In this document: piece by piece, positions 11,221 through 22,585 of the stretch | Layout: each line of letters opens with the position of its first letter | Numbering within the stretch: position 1 is the first letter of the stretch | Assembly (NCBI GenBank): GCA_030686995.1 | Contig: CM060696.1 | Span: 110,914,949 to 110,978,948 of the forward strand | Direction: 5' to 3' | Source of the DNA: Artemisia argyi | Taxonomy: Eukaryota > Streptophyta > Magnoliopsida > Asterales > Asteraceae | Length of the DNA: 64,000 bases | The notes under the pieces: model-generated | Seen by the model: the letters and a program-made list of their open reading frames with translations, nothing else | Databases searched by the model: none | Told to the model about the DNA's origin: nothing | Translations under genes and position numbers: made by a program

Positions 11221-12014
11221 TGTTGGGATATTTTCTGGTTTTTCGTGTAGCAGGGTAAAGATAATCAATAACCGGATATCTCACTGAATCGTGATGTCAC
11301 TTTCCAAAAGTAATTATTCGACCCTTATTGCCTGGGTTACACGAATATCACTTTGGGATAAGACAGAGAGTTTGTTCTTTATATTGGCAATATATAAGAA
11401 CCCGTTCGCTAAAGAGTATTTAGTGTTTTGACTATTTTCTCATGTATCTATTTCTCTTATCAAGAGACACCCGAAAGAAAAGATTTAAACTGAAGAAATT
11501 TGTCTGACTGTCTGTTTCATATGAATATGAAAAGTTCTATATATATAGAAACTAGAAAGAGAATATTCCAAGAATATGCTAAGGCATATTCCTAGAATAT
11601 GCTATTCTTAATATAATAATGAGAATATTCTTAGAATATGCCGAGGCATATTCCTAGAATATTCTTTAGATAAGATTTAAAGAGAATATTTCCAGAATAT
11701 GCTAAGTAATATTCCTTGAATATTCTTTTCTTAGTTTAAAAATTAAAGAGAATATTTCTAGAATATGCCAAGGAATATTCCTTTAATATTCTTTTCTTAG
11801 TTTAATAATTAAAAAGAATATTCCTAGAATATTCTTAATCAAAGAATATTCTAATATTCTTTACCATTTAATTATTATCAAAACATTTACGGATTAAGAC
11901 AAATAACACTTTTGGGTCCGGGATGTCATTCACTTGATGGGTGTACACTCCGTACCTCCAAACCCATTTCCAAGTATCATGACTATATCCCTCAATTACA
12001 CTAAATTACTAACA
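11221..12014 (-). repeat. Copia LTR 1 (3' LTR of element 1)
   Basis: This 794-bp LTR starts TGTTAGTAATTT and ends ATATCCCAACA on the minus strand. It is the same length as LTR 2 at 16565-17358 and differs at roughly eight positions by eye, about 1 percent, so the element is young. A TATA box sits in the palindromic stretch at 11535-11550, and U3 is packed with GAATATTC words. A polypurine tract (12015-12024) adjoins it, which fixes it as the 3' LTR of a minus-strand element. Confidence 0.9.
11558..11860 (-). promoter_or_regulatory. GAATATTC array in Copia U3 (HSE-like)
   Basis: About eight perfect GAATATTC words plus variants occur in 300 bp of LTR 1, upstream of the TATA box on the minus strand. 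GAAnnTTC is the core pairing of plant heat-shock elements, but spacing between neighbouring pairs is mostly one base longer than the 5-bp HSE register. Heat response is therefore only a hypothesis. Confidence 0.4.
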
Positions 12015-12024
12015 ATCCTCCCCA
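12015..12024 (-). other. Polypurine tract of Copia element 1
   Basis: The minus strand reads GGGGAGGAT directly against the 3' LTR start, as expected for a plus-strand primer. The equivalent site beside LTR 2 in element 2 has lost these bases. Confidence 0.8.
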
Positions 12025-12546
12025 ATTTAGTGCAATTCCGATACATGAGAAAACAACCAAAACAAAACTAATGCGTAAATGAAAATGTCTTGAAGATTGA
12101 ATTTTCATCTTAGTATATTACCGATTCCAAATATTCGAGAATCGGGGTGTTCTAAGAATTGAACCCTTCAATCCATTTGAATACCTGAAAATAATATACA
12201 CACAAGCTTTCCAATACTCTAAAGCTATCCTGACACTATACAAGTCATGTGTCCATATCCAATTCATAAATGTTGTAAGAGCCAAAAGTCCAAAGCTCCC
12301 TGAAGCGGCAAAACTTCAACATTCACATAGGTGGTTCCTCTTTATTCATGCTCCTGCTTAGCACTTTTTCAAAGAAATTAACCATTAAGAAGTAGAAACT
12401 TCATCCTCCTTTTTCAGCAGGTTCCGAGCACAACCTTGGGATGTTTGTAAAACATGTGCTCCAGTCCACTAAATGTTCAGCTTTCCACATTGAACTCAGC
12501 TCCCAAGTTTCCTCAGGAGGGAGTTGGGTGTCTTAGCATTCAGTGA
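12025..12546 (-). other. Copia element 1, 3' untranslated interior
   Basis: This stretch lies between the gag-pol stop and the polypurine tract. It is repeated nearly unchanged at 17359-17882 in element 2 and I see no further gene in it. Confidence 0.8.
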
Positions 12547-15500
12547 CTAAGTTGGACTTAAACCCATCCCTTTAGCAGACTTTAAAACCAAGTCTCTAGC
12601 CAAACCCTTCGTCAAGTGATCGGCTAAATTTTGTTGAGATCTAACAAACTCTATAGATACCACCCCATTCATGATAAGCTCACGAATCATGCTATGCCTG
12701 ACACCTAAGTGTCTAGACTTCCCATTGTACATCTGGCTATAAGCCTTAGACAATGTAGCAGCACTATCACAACGGATAGAAATAGGTGCTATAGGTTTAG
12801 GCCACAATGGAATCTCAAGAAGCAAGTTTTTCAACCATTCAGCTTCTTTACCAGCAGCTGCTAAAGCCACAAATTCAGATTCCATTGTTGAACTGGTGAT
12901 GCAAGTTTGCTTCTTTGATGCCCAAGAAATTGCACCTCCACCAAGTAGGAACACCCAGCCACTGGTAGACGAATTATCTTCAGTGTTACTGATCCAACTT
13001 GCATCAGTGAATCCTTCTAATACTGAAGGATAACCAGTATATGAGAGACTATAATCCATAGTCTTCTTCAGATACTTCAGTACTCTCTGAACTGCTTTCC
13101 AGTGATGAGCACTAGGATTACTAGTATACCTGCTCAGTTTACCCACTGCAAATGCAATATCAGGCCTGGTACAAGTCATGGCATACATTAGGCAGCCAAT
13201 CACCTTAGAATACTCAAGTTGAGATACAGCTTTGCCAGTATTAGGCATTAGCTTCTCACTTGTATCCATAGGAGTACTCACTGGAGTACAATCAAAGTAA
13301 TTAAATTTCCTCAACACCTTCTCAATGTAATGAGACTGAGAGATTGAAATTTTGTTACTTTCATGTTTAATCCTTATACCAAGGATAACATCGGCCTCCC
13401 CCATATCTTTCATGGAGAACTTTGATGACAAAAATTCCTTTGTCATGTCAACTTGATTTTGGTTAGTGCCAAAGATCAACATGTCATCAACATATAGACA
13501 AATGATGACTCCTTTACCAGATTCATCAAATTTGCTATATACACATTTGTCAGACTGGTTAAGAACATAACCACTTCATCAAATTTTTGATGCCATTGTT
13601 TAGGTGCCTGTTTCAGTCCATATAAAGACTTCATCAGTTTACACACCTTGTTTTCATTTCCAGGCAAGATGAAGCCATGAGGTTGGTTCATGTAAACCTC
13701 CTCATCCAATTCACCATTCAAGAAAGTTGTCTTCACATCCATCTGATGAATAATCAGATTTTGAATTGATGCCAAAGCAATCAGCAATCTTATGGTACTG
13801 ATACGTGCCACAGGGGCATAAGTATCAAAGTAGTCTATCCCTGACTTTTGTTTAAAGCCCTGAATGACTAGCCTAGCCTTGAACTTTTCAATAGTTCCAT
13901 CTACCTTCATTTTCTTTTTGAAAATCCATTTGCAACCTAGAGGTTTGCAACCTGGAGGTAGATCAACCAACACCCAAGTGTTGTTGCCCATGATGGAATC
14001 CATCTCATCATTTATTGCTTCCTTCCAGAAAGCAACATCCTGGGAATTCATTGCTTCTTCAAATGTTTTGGGATCATCCTCAACAATGAAGCAATAGGAG
14101 TATTGGTCAGAGACCTCATCCCTTGTTCCTTCAATTAAGTATAATTGAAACTCAGGTCCAAATGACTTTGGAGTCCTGACCCTTTTGCTCCTTCTGAGCT
14201 CAGGTTCAGGTTGTTGTACCACAACCTCATCAGAGACCTCATTAGAGATCTCTGAAACACCAGTGTCATCAGTTCCATTTGGAATCCTCTGACTTGGTCT
14301 AGGGACATATGAGAATCTATTCTCATCAAATAGTGCTTCCCTTGATTCAATTATTGAATTAATTGAAACATATTCGTTAGGTTCAATAACATAGAACCTG
14401 TATGCCTTGGAATGCTCAGCATATCCAACAAAGATGCATTCAATGCCTCTTTCACCCAAAGTTTTTAATTTTGGATCAGGGAGTCTTACAACAGCCCTAC
14501 AACCCCAAACCCTGAGATAATTCAGGTTGGGTTTCTTTTTAGTCCAGAGTTCATAAGGGGTGACTTTGTTCCTTTTGTTGGGAACCCTATTTAATAAATA
14601 GCAAGCTGTTAACATAGCTTCACCCCAGAACCCTTGACTCAGTCCTGAGTAGGACAACATGGAATTAACCATCTCCTTCAGTACTCTGTTTTTCCTTTCA
14701 GAGATACCATTTTGTTGAGGAGTATAGGGAGCAGTCGTTTCATGGATTATACCAACAGACTGAAAATACAGAGTATCCATGTACTCACCTCCCCTATCAG
14801 TCCTAAATCTTTTGATCAGGGACCCAAGTTGCAATTTAACTTCAGTTTTAAATACTTTGAATTTATCTAATGCTTCATCCTTGGTATGTAACAGATAGAC
14901 ATAACAAAACCTAGAAGCATCATCAATAAATGTCACAAAGTACTTATTATTCCCTAAAGAGGGAGTGGCATGCAAATCACACAGGTCACTATGTATTAGC
15001 TCCAAGAGCTCAGTCTCTCGTTTAACACCCTGAAAAGGTTTCTTAGTAATTTTGGTCAACATGCAAGTCTTACACTTTTCAGTGTCCATGTCAAATGCTG
15101 GGATTAACCCATCCTTAGACATATCTTGCATCCTTTTAAAATATACATGGCCAAGTCTAGCATGCCACAGGGTAGAGTCATTCTGTTTAGAGGTTGACAA
15201 AAAGGCTGAGTTTACAATGTCAGTGACAATATTAAGCCTGAACATTTGATTACACAAATAGCCAAAACCAATAAACACACCATGTTTAGACAAAATAAAT
15301 TTATCAGATTCAATAACTTGTTTATATCCATGATTATTCAAAACACTACTTGAAACCAAGTTCTTCCTTATATTAGGAACATGAATAACATTAAACAAAG
15401 TTACAATCTTTCCAGAACTAAAACTAAGATCTACACAACCACGACCATGCACCAAGGCTGTTGACTCATTTCCCATGTGAAGAATAGAACCATCATTCAG

Positions 15501-16535
15501 TGACTCGTAAGTCTTGAACCATCTTCTATCTTTGCACACATGAACAGTTGCTCCAGAGTCAACCCACCACGCAACATCATCATCCTGCACAAAGTATGCC
15601 TCAGATATATATGTAACATAATAAATCTGTAAAGACTTATTAAACAATATCTGACCTTTCAGAGGTTTGGTTGAACCAGTCCCTGAACCACTTGTGCCTG
15701 ATCCATTGGCTTTATTGCCAATTTTAACACCTTTGCAATCCCTTTTAATGTGACCAGATTTGCCACATTTCCAACAAGTTGGCGTTGCCTTCTTGTTAGG
15801 GTCATCCCTTGTGTTATTCTGATGTTTACGTTTACCCTTGTTGTCATTGTACCTGGTGGAGTTGTTATGCTCCACCATATTGACAACAGATGCACCAACA
15901 ACATTGTTGCTCTTTGGTTTGTCATTATCCTGCGCTCTGAGGGATTCCTCAATACGCAGATGACTGCCCAACTGAATAAGAGTCAGTTCTTCCTTCTTAT
16001 GTTTCAAGGTATGCTTGAAATCTTTCCAAGAAGGAGGGAGTTTGTCAATGATACAAGAGACTGAAATAGCCTCATCCATGTTCATTTTGTGTTGTGTGAA
16101 TCTTCCAAGTATACCAAGAAGTTCATTGTATTGTTCCATAACTGGTCTTGAATCAGTCATTTTGTAATTTGTGAAATTACTTACAAGGAACTTCTTACTT
16201 GATGCATCGTCAGCTATATATTTAGCATCCAACGAATCCCATAGTTCTTTAGCAGATTCATGGTTTTGGTAAATATCAAAAAGGGAATCAGACATACCAT
16301 TGAGGATTAAACCTCGAGCTATGTAGTCATCGTTCTCCCATTTGCTCCTCCTTCGAATCTTTTCAACAGTAGCATCATCACCACCATCTTCAGGACAAGG
16401 AGTGCTCAACACATAAACAACGCTCATGCTGGTGAGGAAGAAGTGCATCTTCTTTTGCCATCTACGAAAATCAATTCCTTCAAACTTATCAAGTTTGGAG
16501 AAATTTGCTGTCATGTGCTTCATTGTAGCCGCCAT
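12547..16535 (-). pseudogene. Copia element 1 gag-pol, frameshifted in reverse transcriptase
   Basis: Two overlapping frames, 16535-13476 (1019 residues) and 13482-12547 (311 residues), together cover one Ty1/copia polyprotein. In order: gag (UBN2-like, residues 1-220), a CCHC knuckle (CWKCGKSGHIKRDC), protease (WWVDSGAT), a GAG-pre-integrase segment (HARLGHV), integrase with Asp-Asp-Glu residues (HSDLCD, TDRGGEY, SERKNR), reverse transcriptase, and RNase H (FTDASW, TMESEF) at the C terminus. Compared with element 2, a 13-bp deletion near 13577, between copies of the direct repeat aaccact, shifts the frame just before the RT active-site motif. The break splits reverse transcriptase, so element 1 cannot make a complete polyprotein. 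Confidence 0.92.
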
Positions 16536-16548
16536 TGATTATCACGGA

Positions 16549-16662
16549 AATAATTACTTTTGATTGTTGGGATATTTTCTGGTTTTTCGTGTAGCAGGGT
16601 AAAGATAATCAATAACCGGATATCTCACTGAATCGTGATATCACTTTCCAAAAGTAATTATT
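16549..16662 (-). promoter_or_regulatory. Candidate self-complementary primer site of Copia element 1
   Basis: The interior begins two bases after the LTR with CAAAAGTAATTATT (minus strand, 16562-16549), where a tRNA primer site would normally start, and matches no plant tRNA 3' end I know. Its exact 14-nt complement AATAATTACTTTTG occurs on the same strand in U5 at 16662-16649. The gag start codon follows 30 nt after the LTR, leaving no room for another primer site. Confidence 0.55.
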
Positions 16663-17358
16663 CGACCCTTATTGCCTGGGTTACACGAATATCACTTTGG
16701 GATAAGACAGAGAGTTTGTTCTTTATATTGGCAATATATAAGAACCCGTTCGCTAAAGAGTATTTAGTGTTTTGACTATTTTCTCATGAATCTATTTCTC
16801 TTATCAAGAGACACCCGAAAGAAAAGATTTAAACTGAAGAAATTTGTCTGACTGTCTGTTTCATATGAATATGAAAAGTTCTATATATATAGAAACTAGA
16901 AAGAGAATATTCCAAGAATATGCTAAGGCATATTCCTAGAATATGCTATTCTTAATATAATAAAGAGAATATTCTTAGAATATGCCGAGGCATATTCCTA
17001 GAATATTCTTTAGATAAGATTTAAAGAGAATATTTTCAGAATATGCTAAGGAATATTCCTTGAATATTCTTTTCTTAGTTTAAAAATTAAAGAGAATATT
17101 CTTAGAATATGCCAAGGAATATTCCTTTAATATTCTTTTCTTAGTTTAATAATTAAAAAGAATATTCCTAGAATATTCTTAATTAAAGAATATTCTAATA
17201 TTCTTTACCATTTAATTATTATCAAAACATTTACGGATTAAGACAAATAACACTTTTGGGTCCGGGATGTCATTCACTTGATGGGTGTACACTCCGTACC
17301 TCCAAACCCATTTCCAAGTATCATGACTATATCCCTCAATTACACTAAATTACTAACA
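16565..17358 (-). repeat. Copia LTR 2, shared between elements 1 and 2
   Basis: This 794-bp LTR is nearly identical to LTR 1. It is the 5' LTR of element 1, to its left, and stands in the 3' LTR position for element 2, to its right. Such head-to-tail sharing of an LTR is typical of unequal LTR recombination or insertion into a resident LTR. On the element 2 side the polypurine tract is missing: the interior begins straight away with 'taatttagtgc'. Confidence 0.9.
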
Positions 17359-17882
17359 TAATTTAGTGCAATTCCGATACATGAGAAAACAACCAAAACA
17401 AAACTAATGCATAAATGAAAATGTCTTGAAGATTGAATTTTCATCTTAGTATATTACCCATTCCAAATATTCGAGAATCGGGGTGTTCTAAGAATTGAAC
17501 CCTTCAACCCATTTGAATACCTGAAAATAATATACACACAAGCTTTCCAATACTCTAAAGCTATCCTGACACTATACAAGCCATGTGTCCATATCCAATT
17601 CATAAATGTTGTAAGAGCCAAAAGTCCAAAGCTCCCTGAAGCGGCAAAACTTCAACATTCACATAGGTGGTTCCTCTTTATTCATGCTCCTGCTTAGCAC
17701 TTTTTCAAAGAAATTAACCATTAAGAAGTAGAAACTTCATCCTCCTTTTTCAGCAGATTCCGAGCACAACCTTGGGATGTTTGTAAAACATGTGCTTCAG
17801 TCCACTAAATGTTCAGCTTTCCACATTGAACTCAGCTCCCAAGTTTCCTCAGGAGGGAGTTGGGTGTCTTAGCATTCAGTGA
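17359..17882 (-). other. Copia element 2, 3' untranslated interior
   Basis: It matches the same part of element 1 except that the first bases next to the LTR, containing the polypurine tract, are absent. Confidence 0.8.
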
Positions 17883-20800
17883 CTAAGTTGGACTTAAACC
17901 CATCCCTTTAGCAGACTTTAAAACCAAGTCTCTAGCCAAACCCTTCGTCAAGTGATCGGCTAAATTTTGTTGAGATCTAACAAACTCTATAGATACCACC
18001 CCATTCATGACAAGCTCACGAATCATGCTATGCCTGACACCTAAGTGTCTAGACTTCCCATTGTACATCTGGCTATAAGCCTTAGACAATGTAGCAGCAC
18101 TATCACAACGGATAGAAATAGGTGCTATAGGTTTAGGCCACAATGGAATCTCAAGAAGCAAGTTTTTCAACCATTCAGCTTCTTTACCAGCAGCTGCTAA
18201 AGCCACAAATTCAGATTCCATTGTTGAACTGGTGATGCAAGTTTGCTTCTTTGATGCCCAAGAAATTGCACCTCCACCAAGTAGGAACACCCAGCCACTG
18301 GTAGACGAATTGTCTTCAGTGTTACTGATCCAACTTGCATCAGTGTATCCTTCTAATACTAAAGGATAACCAGTATATGAGAGACTATAATCCATAGTCT
18401 TCTTCAGATACTTCAGTACTCTCTGAACTGCTTTCCAGTGATGAGCACTAGGATTACTAGTATACCTGCTCAGTTTACCCACTGCAAATGCAATATCAGG
18501 CCTGGTACAAGTCATGGCATACATTAGGCAGCCAATCACCTTAGAATACTCAAGTTGAGATACAGCTTTGCCTGTATTAGGCATTAGCTTCTCACTTGTA
18601 TCCATAGGAGTACTCACTGGAGTACAATCAAAGTAATTAAATTTCCTCAACACCTTCTCAATGTAATGAGACTGAGAGATTGAAATTTTGTAACTTTCAT
18701 GTTTAATCCTTATACCAAGGATAACATCGGCCTCCCCCATATCTTTCATGGAGAACTTTGATGACAAAAATTCCTTTGTCATGTCAACTTGATTTTGGTC
18801 AGTGCCAAAGATCAACATGTCATCAACATATAGGCAAATGATGACTCCTTTACCAGATTCATCAAATTTGCTATATACACATTTGTCAGACTGGTTAAGA
18901 ACATAACCACTAGACAAAACCACTTCATCAATTTTTTGATGCCATTGTTTAGGTGCCTGTTTCAGTCCATATAAAGACTTCATCAGTTTACACACCTTGT
19001 TTTCATTTCCAGGCAAGATGAAGCCATGAGGTTGGTTCATGTAAACCTCCTCATCCAATTCACCATTCAAGAAAGCTGTCTTCACATCCATCTGATGAAT
19101 AATCAGATTTTGAATTGATGCCAAAGCAATCAGCAATCTTATGGTACTGATACGTGCCACAGGGGCATAAGTATCAAAGTAGTCTATCCCTGACTTTTGT
19201 TTAAAGCCCTGAATGACTAGCCTAGCCTTGAACTTTTCAATAGTTCCATCTACCTTCATTTTCTTTTTGAAAATCCATTTGCAACCTAGAGGTTTGCAAC
19301 CTGGAGGTAGATCAACCAACACCCAAGTGTTGTTGCCCATGATGGAATCCATCTCATCATTTATTGCTTCCTTCCAGAAAGCAACATCCTGGGAATTCAT
19401 TGCTTCTTCAAATGTTTTGGGATCATCCTCAACAATGAAGCAATAGGAGTATTGGTCAGAGACCTCATCCCTTGTTCCTTCAATTAAGTATAATTGAAAC
19501 TCAGGTCCAAATGACTTTGGAGTCCTGACCCTTTTGCTCCTTCTGAGCTCAGGTTCAGGTTGTTGTACCACAACCTCATCAGAGACCTCATTAGAGATCT
19601 CTGAAACACCAGTATCATCAGTTCCATTTGGAATCCTCTGACTTGGTCTAGGGACATATGAGAATCTATTCTCATCAAATAGTGCTTCCCTTGATTCAAT
19701 TATTGAATTAATTGAAACATATTCGTTAGGTTCAATAACATAGAACCTGTATGCCTTGGAATGCTCAGCATATCCAACAAAGATGCATTCAATGCCTCTT
19801 TCACCCAAAGTTTTTAATTTTGGATCAGGGAGTCTTACAACAGCCCTACAGCCCCAAACCCTGAGATAATTTAGGTTGGGTTTCTTTTTAGTCCAGAGTT
19901 CATAAGGGGTGACTTTGTTCCTTTTGTTGGGAACCCTATTTAATAAATAGCAAGCTGTTAACATAGCTTCACCCCAGAACCCTTGACTCAGTCCTGAGTA
20001 GGACAACATGGAATTAACCATCTCCTTCAGTACCCTGTTTTTCCTTTCAGAGATACCATTTTGTTGAGGAGTATAGGGAGCAGTCGTTTCATGGATTATA
20101 CCAACAGACTGAAAATACAGAGTATCCATGTACTCACCTCCCCTATCAGTCCTAAATCTTTTGATCAGGGACCCAAGTTGCAATTCAACTTCAGTTTTAA
20201 ATACTTTGAATTTATCTAATGCTTCATCCTTGGTATGTAACAGATAGGCATAACAAAACCTAGAAGCATCATCAATAAATGTCACAAAGTACTTATTATT
20301 CCCTAAAGAGGGAGTGGCATGCAAATCACACAGGTCACTATGTATTAGCTCCAAGAGCTCAGTCTCTCGTTTAACACCCTGAAAAGGTTTCTTAGTAATT
20401 TTGGTCAACATGCAAGTCTTACACTTTTCAGTGTCCATGTCAAATGCTGGGATTAACCCATCCTTAGACATATCTTGCATCCTTTTAAAATGTACATGGC
20501 CAAGTCTAGCATGCCACAGGGTAGAGTCATTCTGTTTAGAGGTTGACAAAAAGGCTGAGTTTACAATGTCAGTGACAATATTAAGCCTGAACATTTGATT
20601 ACACAAATAGCCAAAACCAATAAACACACCATGTTTAGACAAAATAAATTTATCAGATTCAATAACTTGTTTATATCCATGATTATTCAAAACACTACTT
20701 GAAACCAAGTTCTTCCTTATATTAGGAACATGAATAACATTAAACAAAGTTACAATCTTTCCAGAACTAAAACTAAGATCTACACAACCACGACCATGCA

Positions 20801-21884
20801 CCAAGGCTGTTGACTCATTTCCCATGTGAAGAATAGAACCATCATTCAGTGACTCGTAAGTCTTGAACCATCTTCTATCTTTGCACACATGAACAGTTGC
20901 TCCAGAGTCAACCCACCACGCAACATCATCATCCTGCACAAAGTATGCCTCAGATATATATGTAACATAATAAATCTGTAAAGACTTATTAAACAATATC
21001 TGACCTTTCAGAGGTTTGGTTGAACCAGTCCCTGAACCACTTGTGCCTGATCCATTGGCTTTATTGCCAATTTTAACACCTTTGCAATCCCTTTTAATGT
21101 GACCAGATTTGCCACATTTCCAACAAGTTGGCGTTGCCTTCTTGTTAGGGTCATCTCTTGTGTTATTCTGATGTTTACGTTTACCCTTGTTGTCATTGTA
21201 CCTGGTGGAGTTGTTATGCTCCACCATATTGACAACAGATGCACCAGCAACATTGTTGCTCTTTGGTTTGTCATTATCCTGCGCCCTGAGGGATTCCTCA
21301 ATACGCAGATGACTGCCCAACTGAATAAGAGTCAGTTCTTCCTTCTTATGTTTCAAGGTATGCTTGAAATCTTTCCAAGAAGGAGGGAGTTTGTCAATGA
21401 TACAAGAGACTGAAATAGCCTCATCCATGTTCATTTTGTGTTGTGTGAATCTTCCAAGTATACCAAGAAGTTCATTGTATTGTTCCATAACTGGTCTTGA
21501 ATCAGTCATTTTGTAATTTGTGAAATTACTTACAAGGAACTTCTTACTTGATGCATCGTCAGCCATATATTTGGCATCCAATGAATCCCATAGTTCTTTA
21601 GCAGATTCATGGTTTTGGTAAATATCAAAAAGGGAATCAGACATACCATTGAGGATTAAACCTCGAGCTATGTAGTCATCGTTCTCCCATTTGCTCCTCC
21701 TTCGAATCTTTTCAACAGTAGCATCATCACCACCATCTTCAGGACAAGGAGTGCTCAACACATAAACAACGCTCATGCTGGTGAGGAAGAAGTGCATCTT
21801 CTTTTGCCATCTACGAAAATCAATTCCTTCAAACTTATCAAGTTTGGAGAAATTTGCTGTCATGTGCTTCATTGTGGCCGCCAT
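17883..21884 (-). CDS. Copia element 2 gag-pol, uninterrupted
   Basis: A single frame of 1333 residues encodes a complete Ty1/copia polyprotein. Order: gag, CCHC knuckle near residue 255, aspartic protease DSGA near 327, GAG-pre-integrase HARLGHVHF, integrase with the DDE set, the chromatin-distal TPYELW region, reverse transcriptase with the YVDD catalytic box, and RNase H ending in GLSPT. It is about 98-99 percent identical by eye to element 1. The start ATG at 21884 lies about 30 nt from where the LTR should end. Coding capacity is intact, but its cis signals are not: the 5' LTR is reduced to 286 bp of U3 and the polypurine tract is gone. It could supply proteins in trans only if transcribed from elsewhere. 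Confidence 0.95.
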   Translation of the reverse strand: MAATMKHMTANFSKLDKFEGIDFRRWQKKMHFFLTSMSVVYVLSTPCPEDGGDDATVEKIRRRSKWENDDYIARGLILNGMSDSLFDIYQNHESAKELWDSLDAKYMADDASSKKFLVSNFTNYKMTDSRPVMEQYNELLGILGRFTQHKMNMDEAISVSCIIDKLPPSWKDFKHTLKHKKEELTLIQLGSHLRIEESLRAQDNDKPKSNNVAGASVVNMVEHNNSTRYNDNKGKRKHQNNTRDDPNKKATPTCWKCGKSGHIKRDCKGVKIGNKANGSGTSGSGTGSTKPLKGQILFNKSLQIYYVTYISEAYFVQDDDVAWWVDSGATVHVCKDRRWFKTYESLNDGSILHMGNESTALVHGRGCVDLSFSSGKIVTLFNVIHVPNIRKNLVSSSVLNNHGYKQVIESDKFILSKHGVFIGFGYLCNQMFRLNIVTDIVNSAFLSTSKQNDSTLWHARLGHVHFKRMQDMSKDGLIPAFDMDTEKCKTCMLTKITKKPFQGVKRETELLELIHSDLCDLHATPSLGNNKYFVTFIDDASRFCYAYLLHTKDEALDKFKVFKTEVELQLGSLIKRFRTDRGGEYMDTLYFQSVGIIHETTAPYTPQQNGISERKNRVLKEMVNSMLSYSGLSQGFWGEAMLTACYLLNRVPNKRNKVTPYELWTKKKPNLNYLRVWGCRAVVRLPDPKLKTLGERGIECIFVGYAEHSKAYRFYVIEPNEYVSINSIIESREALFDENRFSYVPRPSQRIPNGTDDTGVSEISNEVSDEVVVQQPEPELRRSKRVRTPKSFGPEFQLYLIEGTRDEVSDQYSYCFIVEDDPKTFEEAMNSQDVAFWKEAINDEMDSIMGNNTWVLVDLPPGCKPLGCKWIFKKKMKVDGTIEKFKARLVIQGFKQKSGIDYFDTYAPVARISTIRLLIALASIQNLIIHQMDVKTAFLNGELDEEVYMNQPHGFILPGNENKVCKLMKSLYGLKQAPKQWHQKIDEVVLSSGYVLNQSDKCVYSKFDESGKGVIICLYVDDMLIFGTDQNQVDMTKEFLSSKFSMKDMGEADVILGIRIKHESYKISISQSHYIEKVLRKFNYFDCTPVSTPMDTSEKLMPNTGKAVSQLEYSKVIGCLMYAMTCTRPDIAFAVGKLSRYTSNPSAHHWKAVQRVLKYLKKTMDYSLSYTGYPLVLEGYTDASWISNTEDNSSTSGWVFLLGGGAISWASKKQTCITSSTMESEFVALAAAGKEAEWLKNLLLEIPLWPKPIAPISIRCDSAATLSKAYSQMYNGKSRHLGVRHSMIRELVMNGVVSIEFVRSQQNLADHLTKGLARDLVLKSAKGMGLSPT

Positions 21885-21911
21885 TGATTATCACAGAAAT
21901 AATTACTTTTG

Positions 21912-22217
21912 AAAAAAAAAAAAAAAAAAAATCTTTAGATAAAATTTAAAGAGAATATTCCTAGAATATGTCAAGGAATATTCCTTTAATATTCTTTTCT
22001 TAGTTTAATAATTAAAAAGAATATTCCTAGAATATTCTTAATCAAAGAATATTCTAATATTCTTTACCATTTAATTATTATCAAAACATTTACGGATTAA
22101 GACAAATAACACTTTTGGATCCGGGATGTCATTCACTTGATGGGTATACACTCCGTACCTCCAAACCCATTTCCAAGTATCATGACTATATCCCTCAATT
22201 ACACTAAATTACTAACA
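21912..22217 (-). repeat. Truncated Copia LTR with 20-nt homopolymer junction
   Basis: The right 286 bp (21932-22217) are the U3 start of the Copia LTR in minus orientation. Then a pure run of 20 A on the plus strand (21912-21931) replaces the rest of U3, R and U5, and joins the element 2 leader exactly where U5 should meet it. The outer base 22217 is the inverted match of 10563. The flanks ttgca (10558-10562) and ttgaa (22218-22222) may be an imperfect 5-bp target duplication of the whole cluster. Confidence 0.8.
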
Positions 22218-22585
22218 TTGAAGGCATCAAAACGTATAAGATGAGAATTACATAAAAAAACAATCCAAACAGTAATAAAGGTTACTGAATTTTAAAAGAA
22301 AAATAAAATATGCAATCCCAAACAAGTCGGATGTCATTTGCATTGCCGGTGCAGCAAAAGAAAAGATATGAACCTTGGCTTAGAAATTGAGGAAGCAACG
22401 AGAACCATACCAAGTCGAGGAAACTATGAAATATTGAAGGAACCATACCAAGATATATATCACTATATAGAAAATTGGTTGCATATTTTCTTTCTATTGG
22501 AAAAGCGTCTAAAAAGCTCATGTATCGACTGTCCAGGCAATCATCAATGTCTTAATCTTTTGTAAACATAAAGTGATCCCATGGT

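Noticed and set aside
13864..14097. Plus-strand frames opposite Copia gag-pol, repeated at 19213-19446
   Set aside because: Antisense shadows of the conserved polyprotein; their repetition only reflects the two element copies.
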